Assembly (NCBI RefSeq): GCF_002749975.1
Contig: NZ_PEIG01000001.1
Location: forward strand, 372,001 to 436,000
Length of the DNA stretch: 64,000 nucleotides
Source of the DNA: Gloeocapsopsis sp. IPPAS B-1203
Lineage (GTDB): Bacteria > Cyanobacteriota > Cyanobacteriia > Cyanobacteriales > Chroococcidiopsidaceae
Direction: 5' to 3'
Within the stretch, counting starts at the first letter, position 1. Each line of letters starts with the position of its first letter. This document shows, piece by piece, positions 1-9,728 of the stretch. Position numbers and translations under genes: made by a program. The notes below the pieces were generated by a model. It did not search any database and had not been told where the DNA came from. It was given only the letters and a program-made list of their open reading frames with translations.

Positions 1-1
1 T

Positions 2-1483
2 GGCGTTTGGGGAGAAATTTTTACAATTGTCTTGGGAAGTCGCGCCCGTGGTTTAGATTTTAATCAAACTGCAACGCTGCATTATTCTTATGCTTACTTC
101 AATGCTTCACTGTTAGGGCGGATATTTTTACGCATGGGTTTACCGCCAGAGAGTTTGGAGTTTTTGACACGGGGTGCAAAATTTAGTAAGCCCCCGTTAC
201 ATTCTACTGTGCGCAATGTCCCTGGATTAATGCGCTTATTAAGACGCGAGTTGAATCTAGCAAAGGATTTTCAAAAGGACAATCGACACTACTTCCAGCC
301 AGCATTGATTGAGTTGAACTCCAGCGATCGCGACCCAGTACAACTGCTATCACAGATAGACTCGATTCTGATGTTGCTGAAAAGGGCAACGTATTACAGT
401 ATTTTGGCACCTTTAAGCGCGGCTTTACGACAGGCAATTTTCAAGACGAAAGATACAGAAATTGATAACAGTCTGACTCCTGAAGTGGCTTCAATGCGAT
501 CGCTTGTGCAACTTGCAACTGATGCGCGTCGTGTTTTACCTAATTCTCAAAATGTGTCTTCCGAAGAGGTATTTACTCAATTGGCTGCAACAGACCTAGG
601 TAGGGCAATTTTACAGCGATTTGATCAGTTGTTGGAGCATTATGGCTATTTGAGTGAGGTAGGAACTGATATTGCTGTGCCTACTTGGAAAGAAGAACCG
701 CAGTATGTACGAGAGTTGTTTGTGCAGTTTGTCAGGAGTGGAGGTATAGGAGGAAACGAACCACAGAGACACAGCAAAAAGTTTGAGCGGAGGAAACCGC
801 TGATCAAAGCTTTTAAAGACAGAGGACACCGAGGCAAGATAGTACAAGGGCGGGTTGATTTGAAGGGAAGGGTGACTGAGGTTTATAGTCAGTTGTTAGC
901 GCATTTGCGTTGGCGTTTTGTGACGTTAGAGCGAGTGTGGATACAGTCGGGATTGCTGACGTCTACGGGGGATATTTTCTTTCTGGAATTCGCGGAAGTA
1001 CGACAGGTTGTGGATGGTGACTCGAAGCTGAGTTCTCAGTTAAAGGAACTTGTGGAACAGCGGCGATCGCAACTTGAGAAAGATCGTGGCTTAGATGTAC
1101 CTTTTTTAGTCTATGGCAATGCTCCCCCAGCCTCTTTTACTTCTTCTGCTCCCTCTGCTACTCTACTCAAAGGCATCGGTGCTAGTCCTGGTAAGGTAAT
1201 AGGGCGTGTGAAGGTGCTACGAAATTTGCAAGCGAATTTTGAGATTGACCAGGATACGATTCTTGTTGTACCGTACACAGATTCTGGTTGGGCACCATTA
1301 TTAGCAAGATCGGGCGGGCTGATTGCAGAAGTGGGAGGACGGCTCTCTCATGGTGCAATTGTAGCGCGGGAGTATGGATTACCAGCAGTTATGGATATTC
1401 ATAATGCCACTGTTATCTTAAAGGATGGTCAACGAGTGCAAATTGATGGTCAGTTGGGAACAGTACAAATTTTGGCAGATTAA
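2..1483 (+). CDS. PEP-utilising enzyme, C-terminal part (5'-truncated by window edge)
   Basis: The reading frame is open from base 2, so the gene starts upstream of the window and the in-frame TTG at 32 is not its true start. The last roughly 100 residues form a PEP-utilising mobile (phospho-histidine swivelling) domain: GIGASPGKVIGRV, then GGRLSHGAIVAREYGLPAV, where the His of LSHG would be the phosphorylated residue. This domain occurs in PEP synthase, pyruvate phosphate dikinase and related phosphotransferases. The preceding 350 residues are helical and resemble the linker of PEP-synthase-like fusion proteins with an N-terminal ATP-grasp domain, which would lie outside the window. The substrate is not determinable here. 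The family call is firm; the exact enzyme is not. Confidence 0.8.
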   Translation, partial: GVWGEIFTIVLGSRARGLDFNQTATLHYSYAYFNASLLGRIFLRMGLPPESLEFLTRGAKFSKPPLHSTVRNVPGLMRLLRRELNLAKDFQKDNRHYFQPALIELNSSDRDPVQLLSQIDSILMLLKRATYYSILAPLSAALRQAIFKTKDTEIDNSLTPEVASMRSLVQLATDARRVLPNSQNVSSEEVFTQLAATDLGRAILQRFDQLLEHYGYLSEVGTDIAVPTWKEEPQYVRELFVQFVRSGGIGGNEPQRHSKKFERRKPLIKAFKDRGHRGKIVQGRVDLKGRVTEVYSQLLAHLRWRFVTLERVWIQSGLLTSTGDIFFLEFAEVRQVVDGDSKLSSQLKELVEQRRSQLEKDRGLDVPFLVYGNAPPASFTSSAPSATLLKGIGASPGKVIGRVKVLRNLQANFEIDQDTILVVPYTDSGWAPLLARSGGLIAEVGGRLSHGAIVAREYGLPAVMDIHNATVILKDGQRVQIDGQLGTVQILAD

Positions 1484-1585
1484 AGTTATTCATCTATCTC
1501 AAGTACGTTTGAGTTTCTTGAAGAACGGGCTAAATAGTCCTGGCAAGCAAACTCATATCAATTGAAAATCTCAAAACAAAACGAT

Positions 1586-2449
1586 ATGACTCGTCGAGCA
1601 TTATTACTAATTAATCGTCACGCTCGTCAAGGACAAAATTCACAAGCGATCGCTCAACTACAAAAGTTGGATTTGGAGTTAATTACAGAAAATATTGAAG
1701 ATGTGCGGTTTTTACCTGAGATTATTGAAAGTTACCAAAACCAGGTAGATTTAGTCATTATTGGTGGTGGTGATGGTACTTTAAATGCTGCGGTTGACGG
1801 TTTAGTGACTACTCAGTTACCTTTGGGCATTCTACCTTTAGGAACAGCTAACGACTTAGCACGCACTCTAGGAATTCCTAAATCTCTATCTGCAGCTTGT
1901 CAAATCATTGCTCGCGGTCATGTTCAGCACATTGACTTAGGCTGTGTTAATGGTAAGCATTTTTTTAATGTTGCCAGTCTTGGGCTGAGTGTCCAAATTA
2001 CACAAAGACTCACCAAGGAAACTAAACGGCGCTGGGGAGTTTTTGCTTACGCCATAACTGCAATAGAAGCGATGTGGCGATCGCGACCATTTCATGCAGA
2101 AATTCGTCTCAATGGAAAAACAATACAGCTAAAGACGATTCAGATTGCAATTGGAAATGGTCGTTACTATGGAGGTGGAATGGCGATTGTACACGATGCT
2201 AAAATTAACGATCAGAGGTTAGATGTGTACAGTTTAGAAATACAGCACTGGTGGCAGATGTTAGCTTTGCTACCTGCTTTACGGCGCGGGAGACATACCA
2301 CCTCATCGGGTGTTCGTGCTTTTCACGCTCAGGAGATTGAAGTTTATACTCGCAAACCCCACCCCATTAATACTGACGGAGAAATTACAACATATACACC
2401 CGCTCATTTTCGTGTTATTCCTCGTGCTTTAGCTGTTTTGATGCCATAG
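1586..2449 (+). CDS. YegS/BmrU-type lipid (diacylglycerol) kinase
   Basis: The 287-residue protein carries the diacylglycerol-kinase catalytic signature: GGGDGTLNAAVDGL near residue 62 and PLGTANDLARTLGIP near residue 90. The C-terminal beta-rich half includes NGRYYGGGM. Enzymes of this family phosphorylate a lipid such as diacylglycerol or sphingosine/ceramide analogues at the membrane surface using ATP. A TTG eight codons upstream (1562) is in frame, but the ATG at 1586 starts right at the conserved RRALLLINRHAR strand and is preferred. It lies 102 bp downstream of the PEP-utilising enzyme gene and 30 bp upstream of an ExoD-family gene on the same strand, so co-transcription with the latter is likely. 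The lipid substrate is unknown. Confidence 0.85.
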   Translation: MTRRALLLINRHARQGQNSQAIAQLQKLDLELITENIEDVRFLPEIIESYQNQVDLVIIGGGDGTLNAAVDGLVTTQLPLGILPLGTANDLARTLGIPKSLSAACQIIARGHVQHIDLGCVNGKHFFNVASLGLSVQITQRLTKETKRRWGVFAYAITAIEAMWRSRPFHAEIRLNGKTIQLKTIQIAIGNGRYYGGGMAIVHDAKINDQRLDVYSLEIQHWWQMLALLPALRRGRHTTSSGVRAFHAQEIEVYTRKPHPINTDGEITTYTPAHFRVIPRALAVLMP

Positions 2450-2479
2450 CTATTTCAATGCAGAAATACAACACACCCA

Positions 2480-3079
2480 ATGCTGAGATTTTCTCAAGAT
2501 ATTAAGTTATTGCTAGAAAAGTTAGCCTCTCAGCCACTTACTATTGGCGATATTTTGGCAGAAACTTCAGAAAGAGGCTTTAGCTTAGTTATTGCATTGC
2601 TTGTCTTACCCTTTCTCTTTCCAATGCCTCCAGGATTCACGGGTCCTTTGGGTGTAGGCTGTTTGTTACTTTCACTGCAAATGGTTATGGGTCGGCGATC
2701 GCCTTGGTTGCCTAAAAAAATTGCCCAGTTTCAATTTCCTCACCGATTTGTCTTACAACTTCTCCACAACTTAAGACGTATTACCCGAGTTATTGAAAAA
2801 ATTGCACGTCCTCGATTGACAGCATTTGCCAAAAGTCAAATTACCTGGCGACTCAACGGACTGTGTATTTCTTGGCTAACGATACTTCTCATTTCTCCAA
2901 TTCCGTTCACAAACCCCATCCCTACCATTGGAATTTTATTATTGGCTGTGGCTACTTTAGAAGCTGATGGTTTACTAATGTGCATCAGTTACATACTGAC
3001 AGCTTTAATTACCTTGATAGTTTTATCAATTGGCTACACGCTTTGGCAAGCTCCTCAGGTATTGCCAAGTCTATTTTGA
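2480..3079 (+). CDS. ExoD-family exopolysaccharide synthesis protein
   Basis: This 199-residue integral membrane protein has the ExoD family pattern. A soluble N-terminal helix (LLEKLASQPLTIGDIL) is followed by the conserved GFSLVIALLVLPFLFPMPPGFTGPLG segment, GRRSPWLP, and a C-terminal hydrophobic pair of membrane segments. The founding member, ExoD of Sinorhizobium meliloti, affects exopolysaccharide production and alkali tolerance; its biochemical function is unknown. It starts 30 bp after the lipid kinase stop, consistent with a two-gene operon. The length is typical of the family. A miniature inverted-repeat element lies just downstream. Confidence 0.85.
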   Translation: MLRFSQDIKLLLEKLASQPLTIGDILAETSERGFSLVIALLVLPFLFPMPPGFTGPLGVGCLLLSLQMVMGRRSPWLPKKIAQFQFPHRFVLQLLHNLRRITRVIEKIARPRLTAFAKSQITWRLNGLCISWLTILLISPIPFTNPIPTIGILLLAVATLEADGLLMCISYILTALITLIVLSIGYTLWQAPQVLPSLF

Positions 3080-3101
3080 CCAGGCAGTAATATTATCGGT
3101 C

Positions 3102-3244
3102 AGGACTTACGCAAGATTATGAAAAAACGAACCACATTCCCCGCAGGAGTTACTGTTAGCATAGCGAAGCGCGAAGCGAAGCCGAAGGCGCTATGCTAGG
3201 ACACAAAGGAATAGGCGTTTCAGAGAGTTTTTGCGTTAAGTCCT
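3102..3244. repeat. Miniature inverted-repeat element (MITE-like) with internal palindrome
   Basis: The ends are AGGACTTACGCAA (3102-3114) and TTGCGTTAAGTCCT (3231-3244), inverted copies of each other apart from one inserted base. ATCGGT occurs just outside both ends (3095-3100 and 3246-3251), a possible target duplication. The interior holds a purine-rich GCGAAGC-type repeat between inverted arms TAGCATAGCG and CGCTATGCTA. There is no coding capacity. AGGACTTACGCA-type termini are common on cyanobacterial insertion sequences and their MITEs, so a non-autonomous transposon is inferred. Confidence 0.7.
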
Positions 3245-3375
3245 AATCGGTAACTTGAGGTAGGCAAGATGCTTACCCCATATTTAAAATAAAAGCTCTA
3301 AGAAGGCGAACAAAGAAAAGTATCTATCTTTGTTACACCACTCTTAAAGCCTAACAATATACAGGAAATCTATAA

Positions 3376-4101
3376 TTAACGAGTTTCCTTGCGCCGATCA
3401 ACAACCTTAACTTCTGGCTGGCTGGTTGTGTCTACTACATTGCGTTTTGTTGTATCGCTAGTATAGCGATGTGTTGTTGGTTCTACAGTGTCTTGATGTA
3501 CACTCCGCTCTACTTTATTGTTAGTAGCTGTGGTATTTGCGTAACCATTGCTAGCAGGTATATCATACACATTCCACTGATGAACACCTTGATTGCTTAG
3601 AAGTCTACTAGCACGGTCAATATCTGCGGCAGTACCTTCTATAAACACCAAATAGTCACCATCAGACACGCGATCGCTATACGTTTTGGCGTCTTCTTCA
3701 GGGATTCCCAAACCTGTCAGTGCTCCGACAATACTTCCCGCTGCTGCACCAATACCTGCACCAGCCAGTGTGGTTGCAATAGTTCCACCCGCGAGAAATG
3801 GTCCTACTCCAGGAATTAGCAAAGCTTCTAAGCCTACTAGTAATCCACCAGCACCTCCTAAAACTGTACCAGTAGTTGCACCAATACCTGCACCTTCTTG
3901 GGCTTCAGTATTACCTCGTTCATTAACCTGGTTGCGATCTTGCAGATCAACACCAGCAATTTGGTCATTACGGCTTGAGTCTTTAGCCAATATTGAAACT
4001 TTATCCATCTCAAAGCCTGAATCTCTTAAAGCATTAAGAGCAGATTCGGCTTCTGTCCGGCTGGAAAATGTACCAACTGCACGCTTAAGCTGAGTTGCCA
4101 T
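3376..4101 (-). CDS. General stress protein with YflT-like fold and glycine-zipper core
   Basis: This is a 241-residue protein. The N-terminal alpha/beta module (residues 1-45, FSSRTEAESALNALRDSGFEMDKVSIL) resembles the general stress protein 17M/YflT domain. The middle (residues 70-130) is extremely Gly/Ala-rich with GIGATTGTVLGGAGG-like repeats that can form paired glycine-zipper membrane helices. A second alpha/beta module follows (DGDYLVFIEGTAADIDRASRLL), then a polar Thr/Arg-rich tail. A strong ribosome site (GGAGGGAACA) sits just before the ATG. The protein shares its architecture and the DKVSIL(A/G)K motif with the product of 9213-9728, so the two are probably paralogues. A role in stress or membrane association is inferred only. 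Confidence 0.75.
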   Translation of the reverse strand: MATQLKRAVGTFSSRTEAESALNALRDSGFEMDKVSILAKDSSRNDQIAGVDLQDRNQVNERGNTEAQEGAGIGATTGTVLGGAGGLLVGLEALLIPGVGPFLAGGTIATTLAGAGIGAAAGSIVGALTGLGIPEEDAKTYSDRVSDGDYLVFIEGTAADIDRASRLLSNQGVHQWNVYDIPASNGYANTTATNNKVERSVHQDTVEPTTHRYTSDTTKRNVVDTTSQPEVKVVDRRKETR

Positions 4102-4321
4102 TGTTCCCTCCTTTTCTAACTACATCAATGATGAGTTTTGTACTCGTCACTTGAATTTATAGTTTCTCCAATGAAGCTGGTTGCTTCATCAGTCTATGGT
4201 TTTAGCTATTTATCTATCAGAAGAGGGGGAGGTTTATAGATATCAGCTTAATAATTGGCTGTATTCAGCTTTACAGGATAAGAAATGAAGAATGCGTTCA
4301 ACTTTTCAGATCCAATTTATA

Positions 4322-4395
<74 letters not shown>

Positions 4396-5083
4396 GCAGG
4401 GAAACAATACTAGCATAGACATAGACCAGAATGCAATCATTAAAATTTACTGCACGGCGATCGCATTAATATTTAATTTAATTTGAGTAGCATCCTAACT
4501 TTACATCAAGAAAGAAAAATACTGAAATAAATAGAACGATGCAAACTTGATGGGATATGTCAAAATATCTACTAACAGATGATTTGATATGTGGTATTTT
4601 CATCAATAAATCGACCTGCAACTGAGCAGAAGGTGGCTCCTATGTCAACACTTAACCAAAGAAAATATAACGACGCTTCAATAATTTTTTTTACACATTC
4701 CTAAATTTGCAGGTAGTACGTTATAGAGTAATTAATCGCCAGTACAGAAAAGAATTTATCTTTTCTATTTATGGTTTTGAACGTAGTGAAAGAGAAGTTA
4801 AAACTGTGGAACAGTTTAAAGCTCTTCCAGAAACACGTAGAAGGAATATCAAATTATTAAGAGGACATATTGGACTTGGATTGCACAAGTACTTAGTACA
4901 GTCATCGATCAATACGCGATAGAATTAAATCATTGAGTCACCAATAATTAGCTGTTGTGCTACTCTAAAACATAATGTCTATTATCTTCTTTAAAAAGAC
5001 TTTACTATAATAGATTTTTTCACTTCAATTTGCTATAAAGACAAGCAAAACTCATTCGATCCTCAAATATACAATGAATAAGC
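4396..5083. other. AT-rich intergenic region with an unsupported 71-codon frame
   Basis: There is no recognisable gene. An open frame runs from TTG 4707 to 4922 and would encode a basic 71-residue peptide (VRYRVINRQYRKEF...RRNIKLLRGHIGLGLHKYL). It has no ATG, no convincing ribosome site and no family I recognise, so it may be a remnant or chance frame. One HIP1-like site (GGCGATCGCA) is near 4457. No terminator or operator stands out. Confidence 0.3.
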
Positions 5084-5512
5084 TTATTTTCGTAGGACAA
5101 CAACTGGACAGTGAGCAAATCGAATGACTCTTTCTGCTACTGAACCAAGCAAAAAACGACTAAGCCCAGTACGTCCGTGGGATGGGATCACTATCAAGTC
5201 GGCATTGATTTCCTGAGCATAGTCAATAATCTTCGAGCTAGGATCGCCAACCAAAATAGCTAGATGAACGCCCTGATATTCTGAGTCTTTGAGGCGCTCG
5301 TGTAGTGCTTCTAATGCATGTTTTTTACGTGTCTCGTCATCTATCGTATTCCATATAACTCCTGGCTCAGCAGGATGAAGATGAGAGAGAATATGCAACA
5401 CATACAACTGAGACGGTTCTTGCACAAACTCTCGTGCAGGTTGAAGCGCAGCAAACGATTCTTCAGAAAAGTCAATTGGGACTAAAACACGGTTTTTTTG
5501 TAGCCAGGTCAT
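5084..5512 (-). CDS. Universal stress protein (UspA family)
   Basis: This 142-residue single-domain Usp has the N-terminal strand VLVPIDFSEES, the central ADLIVIPSHGRTG, and the ATP-binding signature G-x2-G-x9-G-S visible as GRTGLSRFLLGS followed by the C-terminal strand CPVVVL. This identifies the ATP-binding subclass. A GTG at 5536 is in frame, but the ATG at 5512 is preceded by AGGA at good spacing and sits immediately before the conserved first strand, so it is preferred. The gene is monocistronic, with GGTAATA heptamer repeats just upstream. The role is in stress adaptation; the specific signal is unknown. Confidence 0.9.
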   Translation of the reverse strand: MTWLQKNRVLVPIDFSEESFAALQPAREFVQEPSQLYVLHILSHLHPAEPGVIWNTIDDETRKKHALEALHERLKDSEYQGVHLAILVGDPSSKIIDYAQEINADLIVIPSHGRTGLSRFLLGSVAERVIRFAHCPVVVLRK

Positions 5513-5550
5513 AATTTTTTCCTGATTAAAAGTCACACCTTTTTATGTCA

Positions 5551-5572
5551 GGTAATAGGTAATAGGTAATGG
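5551..5572. repeat. Short tandem heptamer repeat (GGTAATA)
   Basis: Three consecutive GGTAATA units are visible, with inverted versions (CAATTACCAGTTACC) about 30 bp further on. Such STRR-type heptamers are typical of intergenic regions in filamentous and unicellular large-genome cyanobacteria. Related arrays occur at 8203-8237, 21395-21428 and 40370-40490. Confidence 0.7.
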
Positions 5573-5678
5573 ACAAGAAATATTCTTTTCAATTAGCAAT
5601 TACCAGTTACCAATTTCTAGCCTGTAAGTGACGCTTATTCGCACCCACTTAATTAAAGCTCTATGCCTCAGCTTTAAG

Positions 5679-7202
5679 TTACCTATAGACTGGCATTTGT
5701 CCAGTGTTTAAACGTTTCATATAGCTTTCTAAATCTGCTGCTACCTTCCCAGACAATAGATAGCAACCAAGAATATTAGGAAAAGCCATAGCCAAGATCA
5801 TCATGTCGCTGAAGTCGAGAACAGCACCTAAGTTGACGACAGATCCGATGAAAACAAAGACAACAAAGATGACTTTGTAAATTAACGTAGAGCGATCGCC
5901 AAACAAGTAAGCCCAACAACGCTCACCATAGTAACTCCAGGAAATCATCGTTGAGAAGGCAAATAAAAACACTGCAAGTGACAGAATAATCGGGAACCAG
6001 GTAATTACCGAAGCAAACGCAGTACTTGTTAGCTGTACTCCGCTATCTGTTTGATCGGTGTAGACACCAGTAATCACAACAACTAGCGCTGTCATATTAC
6101 AAATGACTACAGTATCAATAAATGGCTCTAGTAAAGCCACAATTCCTTCTCGAACAGGTTCTTCTGTACGGGCTGCGGAATGGGCGATCGCCGCTGAACC
6201 AACACCAGCTTCGTTAGAAAAAGAGGCTCGCCGGAACCCTTGTACTAGCACTCCAATAAATCCCCCTGTAACCGCTTGAGGGACAAAAGCTTCTCGCACA
6301 ATCGTGCCAAAAGCAGCAGGAACCTGCGGTAAATTAACTAAAATAATCCACAATGCAGCTAAAACATAAATCAAGCACATTGCAGGAACAAGTTTTTCCG
6401 CCACTCCACCAATACGACGGATACCACCAATAATCACTAAAGCGACCATAGCACCCAAAATAAGTCCATATAGCCAGCTTCGTCCCTCAAACAAAGGAAT
6501 AACTCCGGCGATCGCAGAGTAAGATTGGTTTGCCTGAAACATATTACCGCCGCCAAAGGAGCCACCGATACACAAAACTGCAAATAAACCTGCAAGCAGC
6601 CTTCCCAAAGGACGCAGTCCGAGTTCTCCTAGACCGCGCGATAGGTAGCGCATTGGACCACCAGAAACTGTACCATCAGGTGACACCAAGCGATATTTTT
6701 GACCCAGCGTACACTCAACAAATTTACTCGACATACCTAGTAATCCAGCAATCGTCATCCAGAACATTGCACCTGGACCACCAAGCTGAATTGCGATCGC
6801 TACCCCAGCAATATTTCCTAACCCAACAGTTGCAGAAAGTGCTGCTGATAAAGCTTGAAAGTGAGTCACCTCTCCTGTTTCAGATGGATTATCATAATGA
6901 CCTTGAACCACAGAAATGGCATGACCAAAACCGCGAAAGTTAATAAAACTCATGCGCAGTGTAAAGAAAACTGCACCAACAATTAACCACAAGACGATAA
7001 ATGGTAAACCTGCAACGCTAAAAAATAGTACCTGCGATAAGGTATCTACCAAACTGGAAAAAACAGCATCGATTCCAGCCAAAAATCCATTGTCCGCCGT
7101 TGTCTCTTCTGCTGCTAAAGCTGTTCCTGACACAACCAATAGCAGCACTACTGAAAATATAGGAGATTTTCGCAGCACCCGTAAAAGCGAATATTGTCTC
7201 AT
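5679..7202 (-). CDS. Alanine/glycine:sodium symporter (AGCS family)
   Basis: This 507-residue polytopic inner-membrane protein has features of the amino acid carrier (AGCS, AlsT/DagA-like) family: [27 protein letters not shown], the motif [27 protein letters not shown], the conserved [23 protein letters not shown] loop, and [14 protein letters not shown]. It would import alanine or glycine coupled to Na+ or H+. The N-terminus has a cleavable-looking signal ([16 protein letters not shown]), unusual for the family but plausible as a first membrane segment. The length is typical. It is transcribed alone; the upstream region 7203-7400 separates it from a divergent SDR gene. Confidence 0.93.
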   Translation of the reverse strand: MRQYSLLRVLRKSPIFSVVLLLVVSGTALAAEETTADNGFLAGIDAVFSSLVDTLSQVLFFSVAGLPFIVLWLIVGAVFFTLRMSFINFRGFGHAISVVQGHYDNPSETGEVTHFQALSAALSATVGLGNIAGVAIAIQLGGPGAMFWMTIAGLLGMSSKFVECTLGQKYRLVSPDGTVSGGPMRYLSRGLGELGLRPLGRLLAGLFAVLCIGGSFGGGNMFQANQSYSAIAGVIPLFEGRSWLYGLILGAMVALVIIGGIRRIGGVAEKLVPAMCLIYVLAALWIILVNLPQVPAAFGTIVREAFVPQAVTGGFIGVLVQGFRRASFSNEAGVGSAAIAHSAARTEEPVREGIVALLEPFIDTVVICNMTALVVVITGVYTDQTDSGVQLTSTAFASVITWFPIILSLAVFLFAFSTMISWSYYGERCWAYLFGDRSTLIYKVIFVVFVFIGSVVNLGAVLDFSDMMILAMAFPNILGCYLLSGKVAADLESYMKRLNTGQMPVYR

Positions 7203-7412
7203 CAGATACTAATGCAAACACTAGGGACAGAATGTCAAACAAACTATAAATTTATTTGATAATAAAACTGTTAACAAGGAAACATTTTTTTGCGTTTTGC
7301 TAGAAATCTTTTCGTTTGTCTATCTCCATTGGTATAAAACTCTCTCTTGATCAACTCTAAAATTAAAGTTAAGTAATATTAAGATTTTTTAAACAATCAT
7401 TTGGTAAAAAGC

Positions 7413-8198
7413 ATGACAACTGCTTTAATTACAGGTGCCTCTGCGGGGATTGGTGCTGTTTTTGCTCAAGAACTAGCTACTCACAAGACAAATCTAGTTT
7501 TAGTCGCGCGATCGCATGAAAAACTCCAACAGCTAGCAACACAACTACAAACGCAATATCAAATTTCAGTAGAGGTTATTGCCCAAGACTTGACCGCGCC
7601 ACAAGCAGCGCAAGCTGTATTCGATACCCTAGCTAGCAAAGGCATAATAATCGATCTACTTATCAACAACGCAGGCTTTGGCGAATACGGTGACTTTATT
7701 GAACTGGATCGCGAACGACAGTTGAACATGATTCAGTTAAACATACTGGCGCTAGTGAATTTAACACATCTATTCTTGCCAGGAATGCGGCAGCGTCGTT
7801 CAGGAAACATTATCAATATGTCTTCTGTTGCTGCGTTTCAATCGATGCCTTACTTTAGTGTTTATGCTGCAACCAAGTCATTTATCCTAAGTTTTAGCGA
7901 GGCTTTGTGGGCAGAAAATCGTCAATATGGTGTCCGCATTATCGCAGTTTGCCCAGGACCTACTGATACAAGTTTTTTCCAAGATGCAGACTTTCCATCA
8001 GTTTTAGTTAATATTGCAGAAAAAAATTATACTTCGACAGAAGTCGTTGTTCGTGAAGCTTTAGCGGCGCTACAAAAAGAACATCCTGTTGTTGTTCCTG
8101 GAGACTTGCGCAACCAAATCTTGGCAAATGTACCGCGATTTTTACCAAGAGAAGCCGTTACAACTTTTTGGAAAACAGTCTTAAGAAGTAGAAAGTAG
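7413..8198 (+). CDS. Short-chain dehydrogenase/reductase
   Basis: The 261-residue classical SDR has the NAD(P)-binding motif TGASAGIG at the N-terminus, LINNAGFGEYG, the catalytic Ser in NMSSVAAF, and the YxxxK pair in YAATK. VARSHEKL after strand 2 is consistent with NADP preference. The ATG at 7413 places TGASAGIG at the usual position; an upstream TTG (7401) is less likely. The substrate cannot be deduced; homologues are often annotated as DltE- or fatty-acyl-type oxidoreductases. It is a single gene with divergent neighbours. Confidence 0.88.
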   Translation: MTTALITGASAGIGAVFAQELATHKTNLVLVARSHEKLQQLATQLQTQYQISVEVIAQDLTAPQAAQAVFDTLASKGIIIDLLINNAGFGEYGDFIELDRERQLNMIQLNILALVNLTHLFLPGMRQRRSGNIINMSSVAAFQSMPYFSVYAATKSFILSFSEALWAENRQYGVRIIAVCPGPTDTSFFQDADFPSVLVNIAEKNYTSTEVVVREALAALQKEHPVVVPGDLRNQILANVPRFLPREAVTTFWKTVLRSRK

Positions 8199-8202
8199 AG
8201 TG

Positions 8203-8360
8203 TTGGTAACTGGTAATCGGTAATTGGTAATTGGTCATTAAATAGCGATCAGCCGTTAGTGATCTTCGGTTAGCGTCTGTGTAGCTAAATGCTAATTGCC
8301 AAGTGCTAAAAGCTTTTTCATTAGCTATTACCCATTCTCCATTACCAAAACTACAGTTAT
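8203..8360. repeat. GGTAATT-type heptamer repeats and imperfect inverted copies
   Basis: GGTAACTGGTAATCGGTAATTGGTAATTGG runs downstream of the SDR stop, and inverted forms (CATTAGCTATTACCCATT) follow near 8320. The stretch separates two convergent genes. It has no coding potential, and its inverted arms could act as a weak bidirectional terminator. Confidence 0.6.
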
Positions 8361-9136
8361 ACATACCGTGTCAACTGCACGCGGTAGCGTTCTTTTTTAG
8401 TGACAGCAACTTCTCCAACTTCTAAACGTCCTTTACCGCGAATTGCTATTAAGTCTCCAGGTTTAACTTGGGTGCTTGCTTGAGTCACCTCTTTCCAGTT
8501 AACGCGCACATCTCCAGAGTCAATCATATCAGCCATTTTGCTGCGCGATGTGCCAAATCCAGCTGATGCGATCGCATCTAACCGCATGGAAGCTTCAACC
8601 GTTGTTAGTTCTTTCTTCTTTGGTTCGCGAATTTTCAGTTCGCTTAATTCAAGGCGTTGTGTTTTCACAGGAACCGAACGAACTTGCTGGAGATTCATCT
8701 CCAAAAACTCTACAAGTTCAGGGACAACAATTGCCTGCGCACCACGTTCTCCTAAAACAATAATGTCGCCAGTTTTTTCGCGAACAATCCCAGTACCAAG
8801 CATTGCACCTAAAAAATCACGATGAGTTGCAGTGTCAAACAGAAAATTACCCGAAATATCCAGCGCAGCGACGATAACTTGTGACAAATCTAAAGGAATT
8901 TCAGCACGGGCGATCGCGACTCTTTGCCTTTCAGCTTGCGGATAGCCACCCCATGCGATCGTTTGTACTTCAGTTAAACGGCTAAAAACTTGTTGCGTTT
9001 CAGCTAATTCTGGAGGCGACAAAAAATCAGTTAGTACAACTTCCCAAGTTTTAATTGCCTGTTGTGCTTGATCGATCACTCGTGCAATACTATCGCGGTT
9101 TTCAACGCCCTTTAACAGTTCTTCTCTCGGTAGCAT
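8357..9136 (-). CDS. Photosystem II S4 domain protein
   Basis: This 259-residue protein matches the cyanobacterial/plastid PSII S4-domain family, which is related to Bacillus YlmH. The N-terminal alpha/beta part includes FLSPPELAETQQVF and RVAIARAEIPLD. The C-terminal S4 RNA-binding domain (about residues 180-245) includes EASMRLDAIASAGFGTSRSKMADMIDSGDVRVNWKEV and KPGDLIAIRGKGRLEV. The family was named from proteomic association with PSII; its function is probably in ribosome or RNA metabolism. The length is standard. The ATG at 9136 begins MLPREELL, typical for the family. Confidence 0.92.
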   Translation of the reverse strand: MLPREELLKGVENRDSIARVIDQAQQAIKTWEVVLTDFLSPPELAETQQVFSRLTEVQTIAWGGYPQAERQRVAIARAEIPLDLSQVIVAALDISGNFLFDTATHRDFLGAMLGTGIVREKTGDIIVLGERGAQAIVVPELVEFLEMNLQQVRSVPVKTQRLELSELKIREPKKKELTTVEASMRLDAIASAGFGTSRSKMADMIDSGDVRVNWKEVTQASTQVKPGDLIAIRGKGRLEVGEVAVTKKERYRVQLTRYV

Positions 9137-9212
9137 TGTGAAATGTGTTTAATACCTTAAATTAACGACGTATCATGCCATCATAATTATCTTTTCTCTT
9201 CTACGCCTCTAT

Positions 9213-9728
9213 TCACGCTCCCGCTGGATCGACATATCCTTGCAAGTTTTCCGGTTCAAACTGACGCAGAACGCGAGTTGCTTGACGAGTTAAACTTTCT
9301 GAACCGCGAACAATAACCAAATACTTACCCGCATCGAGACGATTGCGATAAGGCAAAGCATCGCCACTACCAAAAGCTATTCCCGCCGCACCACCAACAA
9401 AAAAGCTTCCCATAAAACCAGCAGCAGCGCCTAACAAGCCGCCAATTAACTGATTGCCAATCTCTCCCGCCCAAGGGAAAGTATTTAAACCTGTGAGCAA
9501 ATTAAATGCAATTCCGGCAATAAAGCCAAACGGCACAAGCCATAACATCATTATTTTCGACTGCTTTTTAGCCTGTTCTTTAGGATCGATTAACCCAAAT
9601 TCATCTGCACTTTTATATCCTTTACCCAAAATACTAACTTTATCCGTTGGAATTCCTTCTTTTTCGAGCGCCAAGTAAGCAGCTTCGGCTTGGATGCGAT
9701 CTGGTAATACAGCAATCAGGTAGTTCAT
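9213..9728 (-). CDS. Small glycine-zipper membrane protein, paralogue of the 3376-4101 product
   Basis: The 171-residue protein has an N-terminal alpha/beta module (LPDRIQAEAAYLALEKEGIPTDKVSILGK) and hydrophobic segments MMLWLVPFGFIAGIAFNLL and LIGGLLGAAAGFMGSFFVGGAAGIAFGSG, rich in small residues. A C-terminal module, KYLVIVRGSESLTRQATRVL, follows. The order of parts and the motif DKVSILGK match the stress protein encoded at 3376-4101. It is a conserved cyanobacterial hypothetical; no function is known to me. It is likely membrane-inserted with both alpha/beta modules on the same side. Confidence 0.75.
   Translation of the reverse strand: MNYLIAVLPDRIQAEAAYLALEKEGIPTDKVSILGKGYKSADEFGLIDPKEQAKKQSKIMMLWLVPFGFIAGIAFNLLTGLNTFPWAGEIGNQLIGGLLGAAAGFMGSFFVGGAAGIAFGSGDALPYRNRLDAGKYLVIVRGSESLTRQATRVLRQFEPENLQGYVDPAGA

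Noticed and set aside
3686-4093. 135-codon plus-strand frame inside the stress-protein gene
   Set aside because: Pro/Ala-rich complement of the glycine-rich coding region; no ribosome site and no family pattern.
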